Of a stretch of 64,000 nucleotides of DNA, positions 55,801 through 64,000 are shown piece by piece; within the stretch, counting starts at the first letter, position 1; the number at the start of each line of letters is the position of its first letter. Position numbers and translations under genes: made by a program. The DNA is from Pseudoalteromonas sp. Z1A8. GTDB lineage: Bacteria; Pseudomonadota; Gammaproteobacteria; Enterobacterales; Alteromonadaceae. The notes under the pieces are model-generated. The model did no database searches. It was not told the origin of the DNA and was given only the letters and a program-made list of their open reading frames with translations. The DNA is taken from positions 35,985 to 99,984 of the forward strand of contig NZ_WTLB01000011.1 of assembly GCF_011378855.1 (NCBI RefSeq), read 5' to 3'.

Positions 55801-56166
55801 TTAGTTCGATAACATATTGATGAAATATGCAGTTATTGACGATGTTACCTTTGAAAGATTTTTATCAATTTGCGAGTTTATTTTGCTCATTGAAGAGTCA
55901 AGCTCAGCTGATATTTTTTCATCTATTGAAGAGAGTAATGTTTGCTTATCAACATTACTTTTTAAAGGCTTAGAAGCGTGTATTTTGATTGTGTTTTGTA
56001 GCTCTTGATTAACAGGGTTAATTGCCTCTATGCTTTCACTAATCATGCATTTCTCAAAATTATTTTGAACGGTGTCTTGTTTAGCGTCAGCTGCAATAAC
56101 TGAAGTAGTATTAAAAGCCGTTGCTAGTAGTAAAGCTGGTAGTACTTTTTTCATTGTGTTGTTCAT
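55801..56166 (-). CDS. Small periplasmic protein of unknown function
   Basis: A 121-residue protein with a clear signal peptide (MNNTMKKVLPALLLATAFNTTSVIAADA, cleavage near residue 26). The mature part is about 95 residues, helical, with heptad-like spacing (SSIDEKISAELDSSMSKINSQIDKNL) and a single Cys, and ends in a hydrophobic VTSSITAYFINMLSN that could be an amphipathic or membrane-contacting helix. No family recognised. AAGG lies 7 bases before the ATG. Starts the operon containing the TraB/GumN gene (34-base gap) and is divergent from the ToxR-like regulator. Confidence 0.65.
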   Translation of the reverse strand: MNNTMKKVLPALLLATAFNTTSVIAADAKQDTVQNNFEKCMISESIEAINPVNQELQNTIKIHASKPLKSNVDKQTLLSSIDEKISAELDSSMSKINSQIDKNLSKVTSSITAYFINMLSN

Positions 56167-56305
56167 AATTAAACCTTTTATATTTTTTAAATGCAGCCAA
56201 TTTAGAATGACAAATGATTTTTACTAAGCTGCTTGTTGATGACGGTTTAAAGAATATCGCTGAATTTGCATTGAGTCGCTTATCTAGTTATGAGCAATTA
56301 ATAAG

Positions 56306-56378
56306 TAAGGTTTTTAATAACTTTAATTGTTTGAAATTAGTAATTTAGTTTAAAACCTTATTTGATGATATAAGGTTT
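56306..56378. promoter_or_regulatory. Candidate operator: repeated TAAGGTTT octamers
   Basis: TAAGGTTT occurs at 56306-56313 and 56371-56378 and its complement AAACCTTA at 56353-56360. The last two form a 9-bp perfect inverted repeat, AAACCTTAT/ATAAGGTTT, with an 8-base loop. This lies between the small periplasmic protein gene and the divergent ToxR-like regulator. Binding by that regulator is inference. Confidence 0.35.
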
Positions 56379-56449
56379 GTGGTTGCAGTTACTACACAAA
56401 AAAATGTACCTGTGATAGGGTTAGTTAAAATGAAAAATAATTAAAGACT

Positions 56450-58591
56450 ATGAATTATCAAATCGGACCTTGGCAATTTATTAGTAATCGCTGTGTGATT
56501 ACTTCAAACCATTTAGAAAGGGAATTAGATCCTCTTTTAGTAAAGTTATTACTCCACTTTATAGATAAGCCTCAACAAATCGTTTCCCGCCAAGAGCTTA
56601 TTGAGAGTGTGTGGCAACAGAGCTTTGTTGATGATAATGCGATTAACCGTGCAATCTCAGAGTTAAGAAAGCAGCTTGCCCACCCAATTGAAAAAGCGCC
56701 GCTTTTAAAAACGCATTACCGTAAAGGATATAGCCTAACAGTAATACCTGAGCGTTTAACGCAAGCAAACGTTTCGAAAGAGCCTGCAAATATTTTGCCT
56801 GACTCACCGGGTATTTCTGCCAAAAATGAAGAAATAGCTAGTGCAACTATTTCGAAACCAGTTCAAAAAAAGAATAGTAAAAAGTTTTTGATTTATTCTT
56901 TACTCGTCATTATCTGCCTCTGCTTTTTAGTATGGTTTGGGTTGTTTTTTATTAATACACCTTCTAGTGAAAAGATTAAACAGATCACGGTTAATAAGGT
57001 AGCAAGCACGTGGAATATAGGCAGTGAGGTTCACCCTGAGATGTCCTCAGATAAACAATATTTAGCTTATACAAATGTTGAACCTGAAAATGACGTAATG
57101 CATGCATTTGTAAAGCGACTATCTGATCAAAGGGAAGTTGAAATTACCTATCCTGGCTTTCAAGTATCCATTTTATCGTGGCAGTTAAATCAGCGCTCTG
57201 TGTTGTTACAAGCTACCAACTTAAAGCAGCAAAAGTGTGAAATGGTACTCGTTGATTTAAGCCAGTTTCCTGTTATAGGAGAGGCTACTTTAATTAAAAA
57301 GTGTGACCTTAGATACACTGGTTATGCGCAAGTAGACGAAAGTGGTGAGCATATTTATTACACCGAATATAAAAATGAGCATGAGGGTTCAGGTTTATAT
57401 AAATATGATTTAGAACTTAAGAAAGAATTCATAGTGATTCCACCACCAGGCGTCATGTATGGCGTAATCATGCCTCGTTTATCTCATTCTGGTAGTAAAA
57501 TAGCATATGTACTTAGTCAAAAGGGTAAGCCTTTTTCTGTATTTAGCTACAATTTTGAGACCCATGAAACCAAGCGATTATTTAAAGCAAAGAAAAGCAT
57601 AATTAGCTTCGCGTTTGACTGGCTTGCAGACGATAAAGGCGTGATTGTTTTTGAAGACTCTGAGCTTTCAACCATTGTGTTCGATGAAAATAATATCATT
57701 AAACGCACACTAACGGTTACCCCAGCAATTTCACCTTATTATATTGCAGTTCAATCTGCTAATAGCCTTTTTTACTCAGCAAATAAAACACAAGCATTTT
57801 CGTTAATTAAAGCGATTAATCTTTTTAGCGATGTTCCTGAGTATGAAGCACTCTACAAAAGTGATGAAGACGACTACAACATTGTAGAAGTCATTAATGA
57901 GAAAGGGCCAGCGCATATTTTTGTATCCGAGCGCTCTGGCAGCAGTCAGTTGTGGTTATCTCAAAACGGGCTTACAAAGCAACTTAGTAACTTTACTTAT
58001 GAAGGGAAATCTAACTTTGCTATTGGCGGGCTAAGAGTATCGAGTAAGCAAGATCGTGTTTTATTAAGAGTTAATAGTGATATTGCATTTTTTGACGTTC
58101 TGTCGAGCAAGCTCTATACCATAGCTGAGTTTAAAGGGCGAAAAATACTAAACTATGTATGGTCTAAAAATAATGAAAGTATAATTTATTTAGAGCGAAG
58201 TGGTTCAGAAAATCTATTTGCTCAGTTTAATTTATTAACGCGAGACACAACTATATTAGAGGATATTAAAGCCAACAAATTAATTTCAGGCGCTGACGGT
58301 ACTAATTATGCAATTACTAATAATCAGTTAATTAAATTATCAAATAAACAGAATTGGGAATTGCCTAAAGACGCGCGACAAGCACAACTTTTTGCCATTA
58401 ATGGTAATTACCTTTATTACTCAGATGCTATTTCAAGAGTTGCTCGGCTTAATTTAGAAGATAAAACAGTACAAGATGTACATGTAGATTTTAAACCCAT
58501 CGCATTTTTTATTAGTGATAACAATCAGATTTTCTTTACAGAATCAAAATATAAAGATATGCAAATAATACAGATAAGTTGGAACGACTAG
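56450..58591 (+). CDS. ToxR/CadC-like transmembrane transcriptional regulator with beta-propeller-like periplasmic domain
   Basis: A 713-residue protein. The N-terminal winged helix of the OmpR/ToxR type (residues about 1-100; SRQELIESVWQQSFVDDNAINRAISELRKQL, THYRKGYSL) lacks a receiver domain. A linker leads to one transmembrane helix (about 146-168), and the C-terminal 540 residues resemble TolB/WD40-like propeller blades (repeated LAYTNVEPEND, IYYTEYKN, IAYVLSQKG, LLRVNSDIAFFD). It would bind DNA directly from the membrane and sense a periplasmic signal. Divergent from the TraB/GumN unit, its likely target. No Shine-Dalgarno stands out. Confidence 0.85.
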   Translation: MNYQIGPWQFISNRCVITSNHLERELDPLLVKLLLHFIDKPQQIVSRQELIESVWQQSFVDDNAINRAISELRKQLAHPIEKAPLLKTHYRKGYSLTVIPERLTQANVSKEPANILPDSPGISAKNEEIASATISKPVQKKNSKKFLIYSLLVIICLCFLVWFGLFFINTPSSEKIKQITVNKVASTWNIGSEVHPEMSSDKQYLAYTNVEPENDVMHAFVKRLSDQREVEITYPGFQVSILSWQLNQRSVLLQATNLKQQKCEMVLVDLSQFPVIGEATLIKKCDLRYTGYAQVDESGEHIYYTEYKNEHEGSGLYKYDLELKKEFIVIPPPGVMYGVIMPRLSHSGSKIAYVLSQKGKPFSVFSYNFETHETKRLFKAKKSIISFAFDWLADDKGVIVFEDSELSTIVFDENNIIKRTLTVTPAISPYYIAVQSANSLFYSANKTQAFSLIKAINLFSDVPEYEALYKSDEDDYNIVEVINEKGPAHIFVSERSGSSQLWLSQNGLTKQLSNFTYEGKSNFAIGGLRVSSKQDRVLLRVNSDIAFFDVLSSKLYTIAEFKGRKILNYVWSKNNESIIYLERSGSENLFAQFNLLTRDTTILEDIKANKLISGADGTNYAITNNQLIKLSNKQNWELPKDARQAQLFAINGNYLYYSDAISRVARLNLEDKTVQDVHVDFKPIAFFISDNNQIFFTESKYKDMQIIQISWND

Positions 58592-58680
58592 GGCGTGTCT
58601 ATCTTTTTAGATTAAGTTTACGTTGTTTTTCTCTAATAGCATTTTCGATTGTTATGTTGATAAAAGAAAAGTTAGAACAA

Positions 58681-58715
58681 AAAATAGCGAGAAGTGATTC
58701 TTCTCGCTATTTTTA
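58681..58715. terminator. Bidirectional terminator between the ToxR-like gene and uvrA
   Basis: AAAATAGCGAGAAG, loop TGATT, CTTCTCGCTATTTTT. A 14-bp perfect stem between convergent genes. Confidence 0.92.
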
Positions 58716-58777
58716 ATCAAATGTAATCTCGGCAGTTAAATAACTTTAATGCCGATTGATTTGCTATAGCTAGACCT

Positions 58778-61603
58778 CTATTTACTTAATAGAGGTTTTA
58801 GGTAATGCCCAGTATGTGAACGCTCACATTCAGCAACTTCTTCTGGCGTACCAGCAATCAGTATTTCACCACCGCCAGCCCCGCCTTCAGGACCTAAATC
58901 GATAACCCAGTCTGCTGTTTTAATCACATCGAGGTTATGCTCAATAACAACAATAGTATTGCCGTGATCGCGCAAACGATGAAGCACTACAAGCAGCTGT
59001 TCAATATCAGCAAAGTGTAAGCCTGTTGTTGGCTCATCTAATATGTAAAGTGTTTTACCTGTATCGCGCTTTGACAGCTCGCGCGCTAGTTTTACACGTT
59101 GCGCCTCACCACCAGAGAGAGTAGTAGCCGCTTGACCTAAACGCACATACGATAAACCAACATCCATCAATGTTTTAAGCTTACGGGCAATAGCTGGTAT
59201 TTTATCAAAGTAATCATGAGCGTCTTCAACGGTCATTTCGAGCACTTGGTGTATGTTTTTACCTTTGTATTGCACTTCGAGCGTTTCGCGGTTATAGCGT
59301 TTGCTCTTACATACATCACACGGTACATAAACGTCTGGTAAAAAGTGCATTTCAACTTTAATTAAGCCGTCACCTTGGCACGCCTCACAGCGTCCGCCTT
59401 TAACGTTAAAGCTAAAGCGACCCACTTTGTAGCCACGAGAGCGCGCTTCTTGGGTGCCTGCAAATAACTCACGAATACCGGTAAATATTCCTGTGTAGGT
59501 TGCCGGATTTGAACGCGGAGTACGACCAATCGGGCTTTGATCAATATCGATTACTTTATCGAAATGATCTAAACCGCTAATTGATTTATACGGTGCTGCT
59601 TCGGCAGTTGTTGCGCCATTTAGCTCTGTATGAGCAAGTTTAAATAATGTGTCGTTTATTAACGTTGATTTACCTGAGCCCGATACACCTGTCACACAGG
59701 TCATTAAGCCAAATGGAATTTTTAAATCCACATTTTTAAGGTTATTACCCGTTGCGCCAAATAGCTCTAGCCATTTGTCGTTAGTTGGGTGACGTTCTTT
59801 TGGTATTTCTATTCTACGCACACCTGATAAAAACTGGCCTGTAACCGACTCTTTGCTTGCTAAAATATCGTCGCGCGTACCTTGAGCAATAATATGCCCA
59901 CCATGAACACCTGCACCAGGGCCAATATCAATAATATGGTCAGCGGCACGAATAGCATCTTCGTCATGCTCAACCACAATAACGGTGTTACCTAAGTCGC
60001 GCAAATGGACAAGTGTTTGTAGTAAGCGGTCGTTATCGCGTTGATGTAATCCAATAGATGGCTCATCTAGTACGTACATTACACCTACAAGGCCTGCACC
60101 AATTTGGCTCGCTAAGCGAATACGCTGAGCTTCACCACCTGATAGTGTGTCGGCGCTGCGCTCAAGTGATAAGTAATTTAGGCCAACGTTAATTAAAAAC
60201 GATAAACGGTCGCGAATTTCTTTTAGTATTTTTTCAGCTATTTGGCCTTTTTGTCCGGTGAGCGTTAACCCTTCAAAAAACTCCATAGCTTCACCAATAC
60301 TCATGCACGTGATTGCAGGTAAGTTGGTTTTGCCTATAAATACATTTCGAGATTCTTCACGCAAACGTGAGCCATTACAGCTAGGACATGCTTGGCTTGT
60401 TTGGTATTTAGCAAGCTCTTCACGTACTGAGTTTGACTCAGTTTCGCGGTAGCGGCGATTCATGTTGTTTAACACGCCTTCAAACTCATGATTACGTGTA
60501 ATTAAATCGCCACGGTCGTTGCGGTAATTAAACGCAATTTTAGTGCTACCAGAGCCATCTAAAATAATTTTTTTCGAGTCGTTGTCTAAATCTTGATAAG
60601 GCACATTTAAATCAAAACTATAATGCTCAGCAACGGCTTGTAGCATTTGATAGTAATAAAAGCTGCGTTTATCCCAGCCCTTAATTGCACCGCCGGCAAG
60701 GCTTAACTCAGGATTATGCACCACACGGTTAGGATCAAAATATTGGCGTATGCCTAATCCATCACACGTTTGACACGCACCCGCAGGGTTATTAAACGAA
60801 AACAAACGCGGCTCAAGTTCAGTCATTGCATAGCCACAAGTAGGGCAGGCAAAGTTTGCTGAGAAGAGAATTTCTTCAGCGCTGCTATCGTCCATATATG
60901 CAACATGTGCAACGCCATTAGACATTTCAAGTGCGGTTTCGAACGACTCTGCTAAGCGTTGTTGTAAGCCATCTTTTACTTTAAAGCGGTCTACAACAAC
61001 TTCTATTGTATGTTTTTTATGAAGCTCAAGCGTTGGTGGATCAGACAAGTCACATACTTCACCGTCTATACGGGCTCGAATATAACCTTGGCTCGATAGC
61101 TGCTCTAATAACTTAACATGCTCACCTTTACGCTCTTTTACTATTGGCGCAAGCAGCATTAACTTACTGCCTTCAGGCAGTGCTAAAACGGTGTCTACCA
61201 TTTGGCTCACTGTTTGCGCAGCAAGTGGTAAATCATGTGTAGGACATCGTGGTTCGCCAACGCGGGCAAACATAAGTCGTAAATAATCGTAAATTTCGGT
61301 AATAGTACCCACAGTTGATCGTGGGTTATGAGACGTTGATTTTTGCTCAATCGAAATGGCAGGAGAGAGGCCTTCGATGTGATCTACATCAGGCTTTTCC
61401 ATGAGCGATAAAAATTGTCTTGCATACGCAGAGAGTGATTCAACATACCGGCGTTGCCCTTCTGCATAAAGTGTATCAAATGCAAGTGATGACTTCCCCG
61501 AACCAGATAGACCAGTAATAACTATTAATTTATCACGTGGAATGGTTAGGCTGATGTCTTTTAAATTGTGCGTGCGGGCGCCTCGGACTTCAATGTTTTC
61601 CAT
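58778..61603 (-). CDS. uvrA: Excinuclease ABC subunit A
   Basis: A 941-residue damage-recognition ATPase of nucleotide excision repair. Two ABC modules: Walker A GLSGSGKS at residues 31-38 and GVSGSGKS in the C-terminal half, each with its LSGGEAQR signature. Zinc modules are CPTCGYAM...CQTC and CEACQGDG...CDVC; the UvrB-binding region lies in the N-terminal half. Length equals E. coli (940). Divergent from the YajR-like gene; in E. coli the divergent partner is ssb. Confidence 0.98.
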   Translation of the reverse strand: MENIEVRGARTHNLKDISLTIPRDKLIVITGLSGSGKSSLAFDTLYAEGQRRYVESLSAYARQFLSLMEKPDVDHIEGLSPAISIEQKSTSHNPRSTVGTITEIYDYLRLMFARVGEPRCPTHDLPLAAQTVSQMVDTVLALPEGSKLMLLAPIVKERKGEHVKLLEQLSSQGYIRARIDGEVCDLSDPPTLELHKKHTIEVVVDRFKVKDGLQQRLAESFETALEMSNGVAHVAYMDDSSAEEILFSANFACPTCGYAMTELEPRLFSFNNPAGACQTCDGLGIRQYFDPNRVVHNPELSLAGGAIKGWDKRSFYYYQMLQAVAEHYSFDLNVPYQDLDNDSKKIILDGSGSTKIAFNYRNDRGDLITRNHEFEGVLNNMNRRYRETESNSVREELAKYQTSQACPSCNGSRLREESRNVFIGKTNLPAITCMSIGEAMEFFEGLTLTGQKGQIAEKILKEIRDRLSFLINVGLNYLSLERSADTLSGGEAQRIRLASQIGAGLVGVMYVLDEPSIGLHQRDNDRLLQTLVHLRDLGNTVIVVEHDEDAIRAADHIIDIGPGAGVHGGHIIAQGTRDDILASKESVTGQFLSGVRRIEIPKERHPTNDKWLELFGATGNNLKNVDLKIPFGLMTCVTGVSGSGKSTLINDTLFKLAHTELNGATTAEAAPYKSISGLDHFDKVIDIDQSPIGRTPRSNPATYTGIFTGIRELFAGTQEARSRGYKVGRFSFNVKGGRCEACQGDGLIKVEMHFLPDVYVPCDVCKSKRYNRETLEVQYKGKNIHQVLEMTVEDAHDYFDKIPAIARKLKTLMDVGLSYVRLGQAATTLSGGEAQRVKLARELSKRDTGKTLYILDEPTTGLHFADIEQLLVVLHRLRDHGNTIVVIEHNLDVIKTADWVIDLGPEGGAGGGEILIAGTPEEVAECERSHTGHYLKPLLSK

Positions 61604-61746
61604 GCTATCTCGTTTATTACCAAAATTATTTACTCAGTATCGCATAATACGAAGCAATATTAATCCTTGATCAATGAAAAATCCTTACTTATAGGCGATT
61701 AATTATTGCTAAGCTTATGGTAGAATCCCAACCTCAATTTTTCATA

Positions 61747-61762
61747 CTGTAAGATCACATAG
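61747..61762. promoter_or_regulatory. Possible LexA (SOS) box, one mismatch
   Basis: CTGT-AAGATCAC-ATAG matches CTGT-N8-ACAG at 7 of 8 fixed positions, preceded by TA as in the longer consensus. It lies between uvrA and the YajR-like gene, 3 bases before the latter's ATG. SOS control of uvrA and ssb is known in E. coli; whether this site works is open. Confidence 0.3.
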
Positions 61763-61765
61763 ATA

Positions 61766-63133
61766 ATGACTGCATCTTCACTTAATTCACGAGAAAAACG
61801 CGCCGCAGTATCGCTGGCGAGTGTGTTTGCATTTAGAATGCTCGGCTTGTTTATGCTGATGCCTGTATTGGCTATTTATGGACAATCGCTTGAAGGTTTT
61901 TCGCCTATTTGGATTGGTTTTGCCATTGGTGCGTATGGTTTAACGCAAGCAGTACTGCAAATACCTATGGGCCGATTATCAGATAAAATTGGTCGTAAAA
62001 AAGTTATTGTGGGTGGCTTAGTTGTATTTGCCATTGGCTCTGTAGTGGCTGCATTAGCTGACTCTATTCAAATGGTTACTGTAGGGCGTGCTCTACAAGG
62101 TATGGGCGCAATAGCCAGCGCATTGTTAGCGTTTGCTTCAGATTTAAGTCGTGATGAACAGCGACCAAAAGTAATGGCCGTTATTGGCATGAGTATAGGA
62201 ATGAGCTTTGCCTTTGCTATGTTACTTGGGCCAATTGTTGCAGCCTCATGGGGTATTGCAGGCGTATTTTGGTTAACGGCTGTTTTAGCTGTTGTAGGCA
62301 TATTTATTGTTACGTTATTGGTTCCTAAAGCAGTTAATAAAGCGCCTAAAGGCGATACATTAGCAAGCTTTAGCGACATTAAAAAACTAATTAAGCATCC
62401 GCAGTTAGCGCGATTAAATGCCGGTGTATTGTTACTTCATTTAACGCTAACCACTATTTTTGTTGTACTGCCGAGCCAGCTAATTAAAGATGGCTTAGTT
62501 GCCGACCATCACTGGTATTTATATATTCCAGTGCTATTTTTAGCATTTTTATTAATGGTACCAATAATGATTGTGGCCATTAAAAAAGAGAAAGAAAAAC
62601 AAGCGTTTATTGGCTCTGTAGCTCTGTTAACTATTAGTATGTTAGCGATGTCGTTATGGGTTAATAGCGTAGTTGGTATTGCTGTGTGTATGCTGCTTTA
62701 TTTTGTGGCATTTAACTTTTTAGAAGCCACAATGCCAGCACTTGTATCGCGTATAGCACCAGCAAGTCAAAAAGGTTCAGCAATGGGCGGCTACTCATCT
62801 AGCCAGTTTTTAGGCGCCTTTTTAGGCGGTATGTTAGGTGGCTATGTAGCACAAACAACAACGACACAAGCTGTGTTTGCGGCAGCAGCACTTGTTGGGT
62901 TAATATGGCTTATTATTGCGTGGAAAATGCAAGTCCCACCCAAAAGTAAAGTTATTAGTTTAATGACCAAATTAGATTCTGAAGAGCATGCTCAAGTGCT
63001 TGCTTCTCAGTTAGTTGCTTTACCAGGCGTAATAGAAGCAACAGTGGTTCGCGATGAAAGTCGCAGCTATTTAAAGATTAATGATAAAGAATTTGACCTA
63101 GACCAAGCACGTAAAGTAGCTGGTTTAATCTAA
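61766..63133 (+). CDS. MFS transporter with C-terminal YAM domain (YajR-like)
   Basis: A 455-residue inner-membrane transporter with 12 predicted transmembrane segments. MFS motif A is seen as [11 protein letters not shown] between TM2 and TM3. After the last helix a cytoplasmic ferredoxin-like domain follows (about 395-455; [36 protein letters not shown]), the YAM domain that distinguishes E. coli YajR. Substrate unknown; probably proton-driven. It separates uvrA from ssb, and ssb starts 20 bases downstream, so ssb is likely read from this gene's promoter. No clear Shine-Dalgarno. Confidence 0.88.
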   Translation: MTASSLNSREKRAAVSLASVFAFRMLGLFMLMPVLAIYGQSLEGFSPIWIGFAIGAYGLTQAVLQIPMGRLSDKIGRKKVIVGGLVVFAIGSVVAALADSIQMVTVGRALQGMGAIASALLAFASDLSRDEQRPKVMAVIGMSIGMSFAFAMLLGPIVAASWGIAGVFWLTAVLAVVGIFIVTLLVPKAVNKAPKGDTLASFSDIKKLIKHPQLARLNAGVLLLHLTLTTIFVVLPSQLIKDGLVADHHWYLYIPVLFLAFLLMVPIMIVAIKKEKEKQAFIGSVALLTISMLAMSLWVNSVVGIAVCMLLYFVAFNFLEATMPALVSRIAPASQKGSAMGGYSSSQFLGAFLGGMLGGYVAQTTTTQAVFAAAALVGLIWLIIAWKMQVPPKSKVISLMTKLDSEEHAQVLASQLVALPGVIEATVVRDESRSYLKINDKEFDLDQARKVAGLI

Positions 63134-63153
63134 CATTTATAGGAGATGGTTCC

Positions 63154-63879
63154 ATGGCACGCGGTGTGAACAAAGTAATTTTGGTTGGTAATTTAGGGCA
63201 AGATCCTGAAGTTCGTTACATGCCTAACGGCAATGGTGTAGCAAATATTACCTTAGCAACTTCGGATAGCTATAAAGATAAAAACACTGGCCAAATGGTT
63301 GATAAAACTGAGTGGCACCGTGTTGTGTTTTTTGGCAAATTAGCTGAAATTGTTGGTGAATATTGTCGTAAAGGTTCACAAATTTATGTTGAAGGTAAAC
63401 TTCAAACACGTAAGTGGACAGATCAACAAGGCCAAGAAAAATACACTACAGAAATAGTTGTAGATGGCTTTACAGGTCAAATGCAAATGTTAGGCGCACG
63501 TGGTGGCGATCAACAAAGTGGTGGTTACCAAGGTAATCAATCACAAGGTGGACAACAAAGTGGTGGTTATCAAAATAATCAATCACAAGGTGGCCAGCAA
63601 AGTGGTGGTTACGGTCAAAATAATCAAGGCCAAAATAACCAACAGCAAGGTGGTTATACTCCACAGCAGCAAGCAGCACCTGCAGCGCAGCCTCAATCAG
63701 CGCCTGCGCCACAGCAAAATAATCAATACCAACAACCGCAAAGCGGCTTTGCACCACAGCAAAACAGTGCACCGCAGCAGCAAGGTGGTTTCGCTCCTAA
63801 ACCACAAAATGCTCCGCAAGGTGGCGCATCAAACCCAATGGAACCAACCATTGATTTTGACGACGATATCCCGTTTTGA
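63154..63879 (+). CDS. ssb: Single-stranded DNA-binding protein
   Basis: A 241-residue protein with an N-terminal OB fold (residues 1-112; [49 protein letters not shown]), a very long Gln/Gly/Asn-rich disordered linker (about 115-225) and the acidic interaction tip DFDDDIPF. Family role: it coats single-stranded DNA and recruits repair and replication proteins. The linker is longer than in E. coli (178 residues total) partly because of a 42-base tandem repeat. AGGAGATGG is the ribosome binding site. Confidence 0.97.
   Translation: MARGVNKVILVGNLGQDPEVRYMPNGNGVANITLATSDSYKDKNTGQMVDKTEWHRVVFFGKLAEIVGEYCRKGSQIYVEGKLQTRKWTDQQGQEKYTTEIVVDGFTGQMQMLGARGGDQQSGGYQGNQSQGGQQSGGYQNNQSQGGQQSGGYGQNNQGQNNQQQGGYTPQQQAAPAAQPQSAPAPQQNNQYQQPQSGFAPQQNSAPQQQGGFAPKPQNAPQGGASNPMEPTIDFDDDIPF
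63520..63619 (+). repeat. 42-base tandem repeat in the ssb linker
   Basis: Two full 42-base units at 63520-63561 and 63562-63603, plus a partial third, encode [14 protein letters not shown] and [14 protein letters not shown]. Units differ at only a few bases, so the expansion is recent or under homogenising recombination. Confidence 0.85.
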
Positions 63880-63926
63880 CCTAAGACAAAATGTTGAAAA
63901 CATCTTTTAAAGCCGCTAAATAGCTA

Positions 63927-63972
63927 ACACCATTCAGTTAAGCATGTTTTGACTTAATGGTGTACCGAGTTT
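63927..63972 (+). terminator. Stem-loop downstream of ssb
   Basis: ACACCATT (63927-63934) and AATGGTGT (63956-63963) enclose a 21-base loop, followed by ACCGAGTTTTTG. A possible terminator of ssb; loop size and interrupted U-tract make it uncertain. The last bases of the window show no gene. Confidence 0.4.
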
Positions 63973-64000
63973 TTGAAATTCGAACGGTCCTACTTTTGGG

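Noticed and set aside
63470..63910. Alternative-frame ORFs of 100-136 codons over ssb
   Set aside because: They are by-products of the Gln/Gly/Asn repeat in the real ssb frame; compositions are lopsided (Val/Lys/Ile or His/Asp/Tyr).
63975..64000. tRNA-like TTCGAA near the right edge
   Set aside because: The flanking bases do not form a T-arm on either strand.
1..64000. CRISPR array, prophage, transposase or toxin-antitoxin pair
   Set aside because: Looked for and not found: no regularly spaced repeats, no transposase or integrase motifs, and no small overlapping gene pair of that type.

Overview
The window looks like chromosomal core DNA of a marine gammaproteobacterium, most probably Pseudoalteromonas. 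This is inferred from the roughly 40% GC base composition, the protein sequences, and synteny: engB-cytochrome c4-yihI-hemN; ftsN-hslV-hslU; mrcA/pilMNOPQ-aroK-aroB-damX-dam-rpe-gph-trpS; and uvrA near ssb. No database search was run. There is no prophage, CRISPR array, rRNA, tRNA or complete insertion sequence in these 64 kb.

Layout. 1-7.4 kb: partial engB, diheme cytochrome c4, a probable CsrB/CsrC-type small RNA, yihI, a DUF2489 membrane protein, hemN with an FNR-type promoter, darP, pmbA and a DciA-like gene. 7.6-14.3 kb: an M13 lipoprotein metallopeptidase, then secA, mutT and a NahK-like sugar kinase on the minus strand. 14.6-17.6 kb: a chemoreceptor and a YeeZ-like reductase. 17.5-26.2 kb: histidine utilisation. 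hutC-hutU-hutH face hutI across HutC operators, and hutG sits apart behind rraA, with a degenerate GGDEF-EAL membrane protein between hutI and hutG. 26.4-33.6 kb: a PAP2 phosphatase and glycosyltransferase pair, the ftsN-hslVU-DUF971 run with a sigma-32 promoter, priA, and rpmE with its own promoter and structured leader. 34-40 kb: a short malic enzyme, metJ, metB and metL, interrupted by two near-identical 209-bp palindromic elements. 40-54.7 kb: mrcA, the type IV pilus assembly operon pilMNOPQ, then the aroK-to-trpS cluster. 54.8-58.6 kb: a TraB/GumN protein with a small periplasmic protein, divergent from a ToxR/CadC-like membrane regulator. 58.7-64 kb: uvrA, a YajR-like transporter and ssb.

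Regulation that can be read from the sequence includes HutC operators (TTGTATATACAA), a MetJ box, an FNR site correctly placed for hemN, a sigma-32 promoter overlapping the ftsN stop codon, an extended -10 promoter for the malic enzyme, and many intrinsic terminators.

The least explained items are these: (1) the GGA-rich RNA at about 1640-1964; (2) the 209-bp repeats, which both keep a strong Shine-Dalgarno sequence and a 10-codon mini-ORF, one of them ending 4 bases before the metL start codon; (3) the ToxR-like/TraB module with repeated TAAGGTTT octamers; and (4) structured leaders in front of secA, rpmE and the malic enzyme gene. No clearly new multi-gene system is present; most of the window is well-known housekeeping content.
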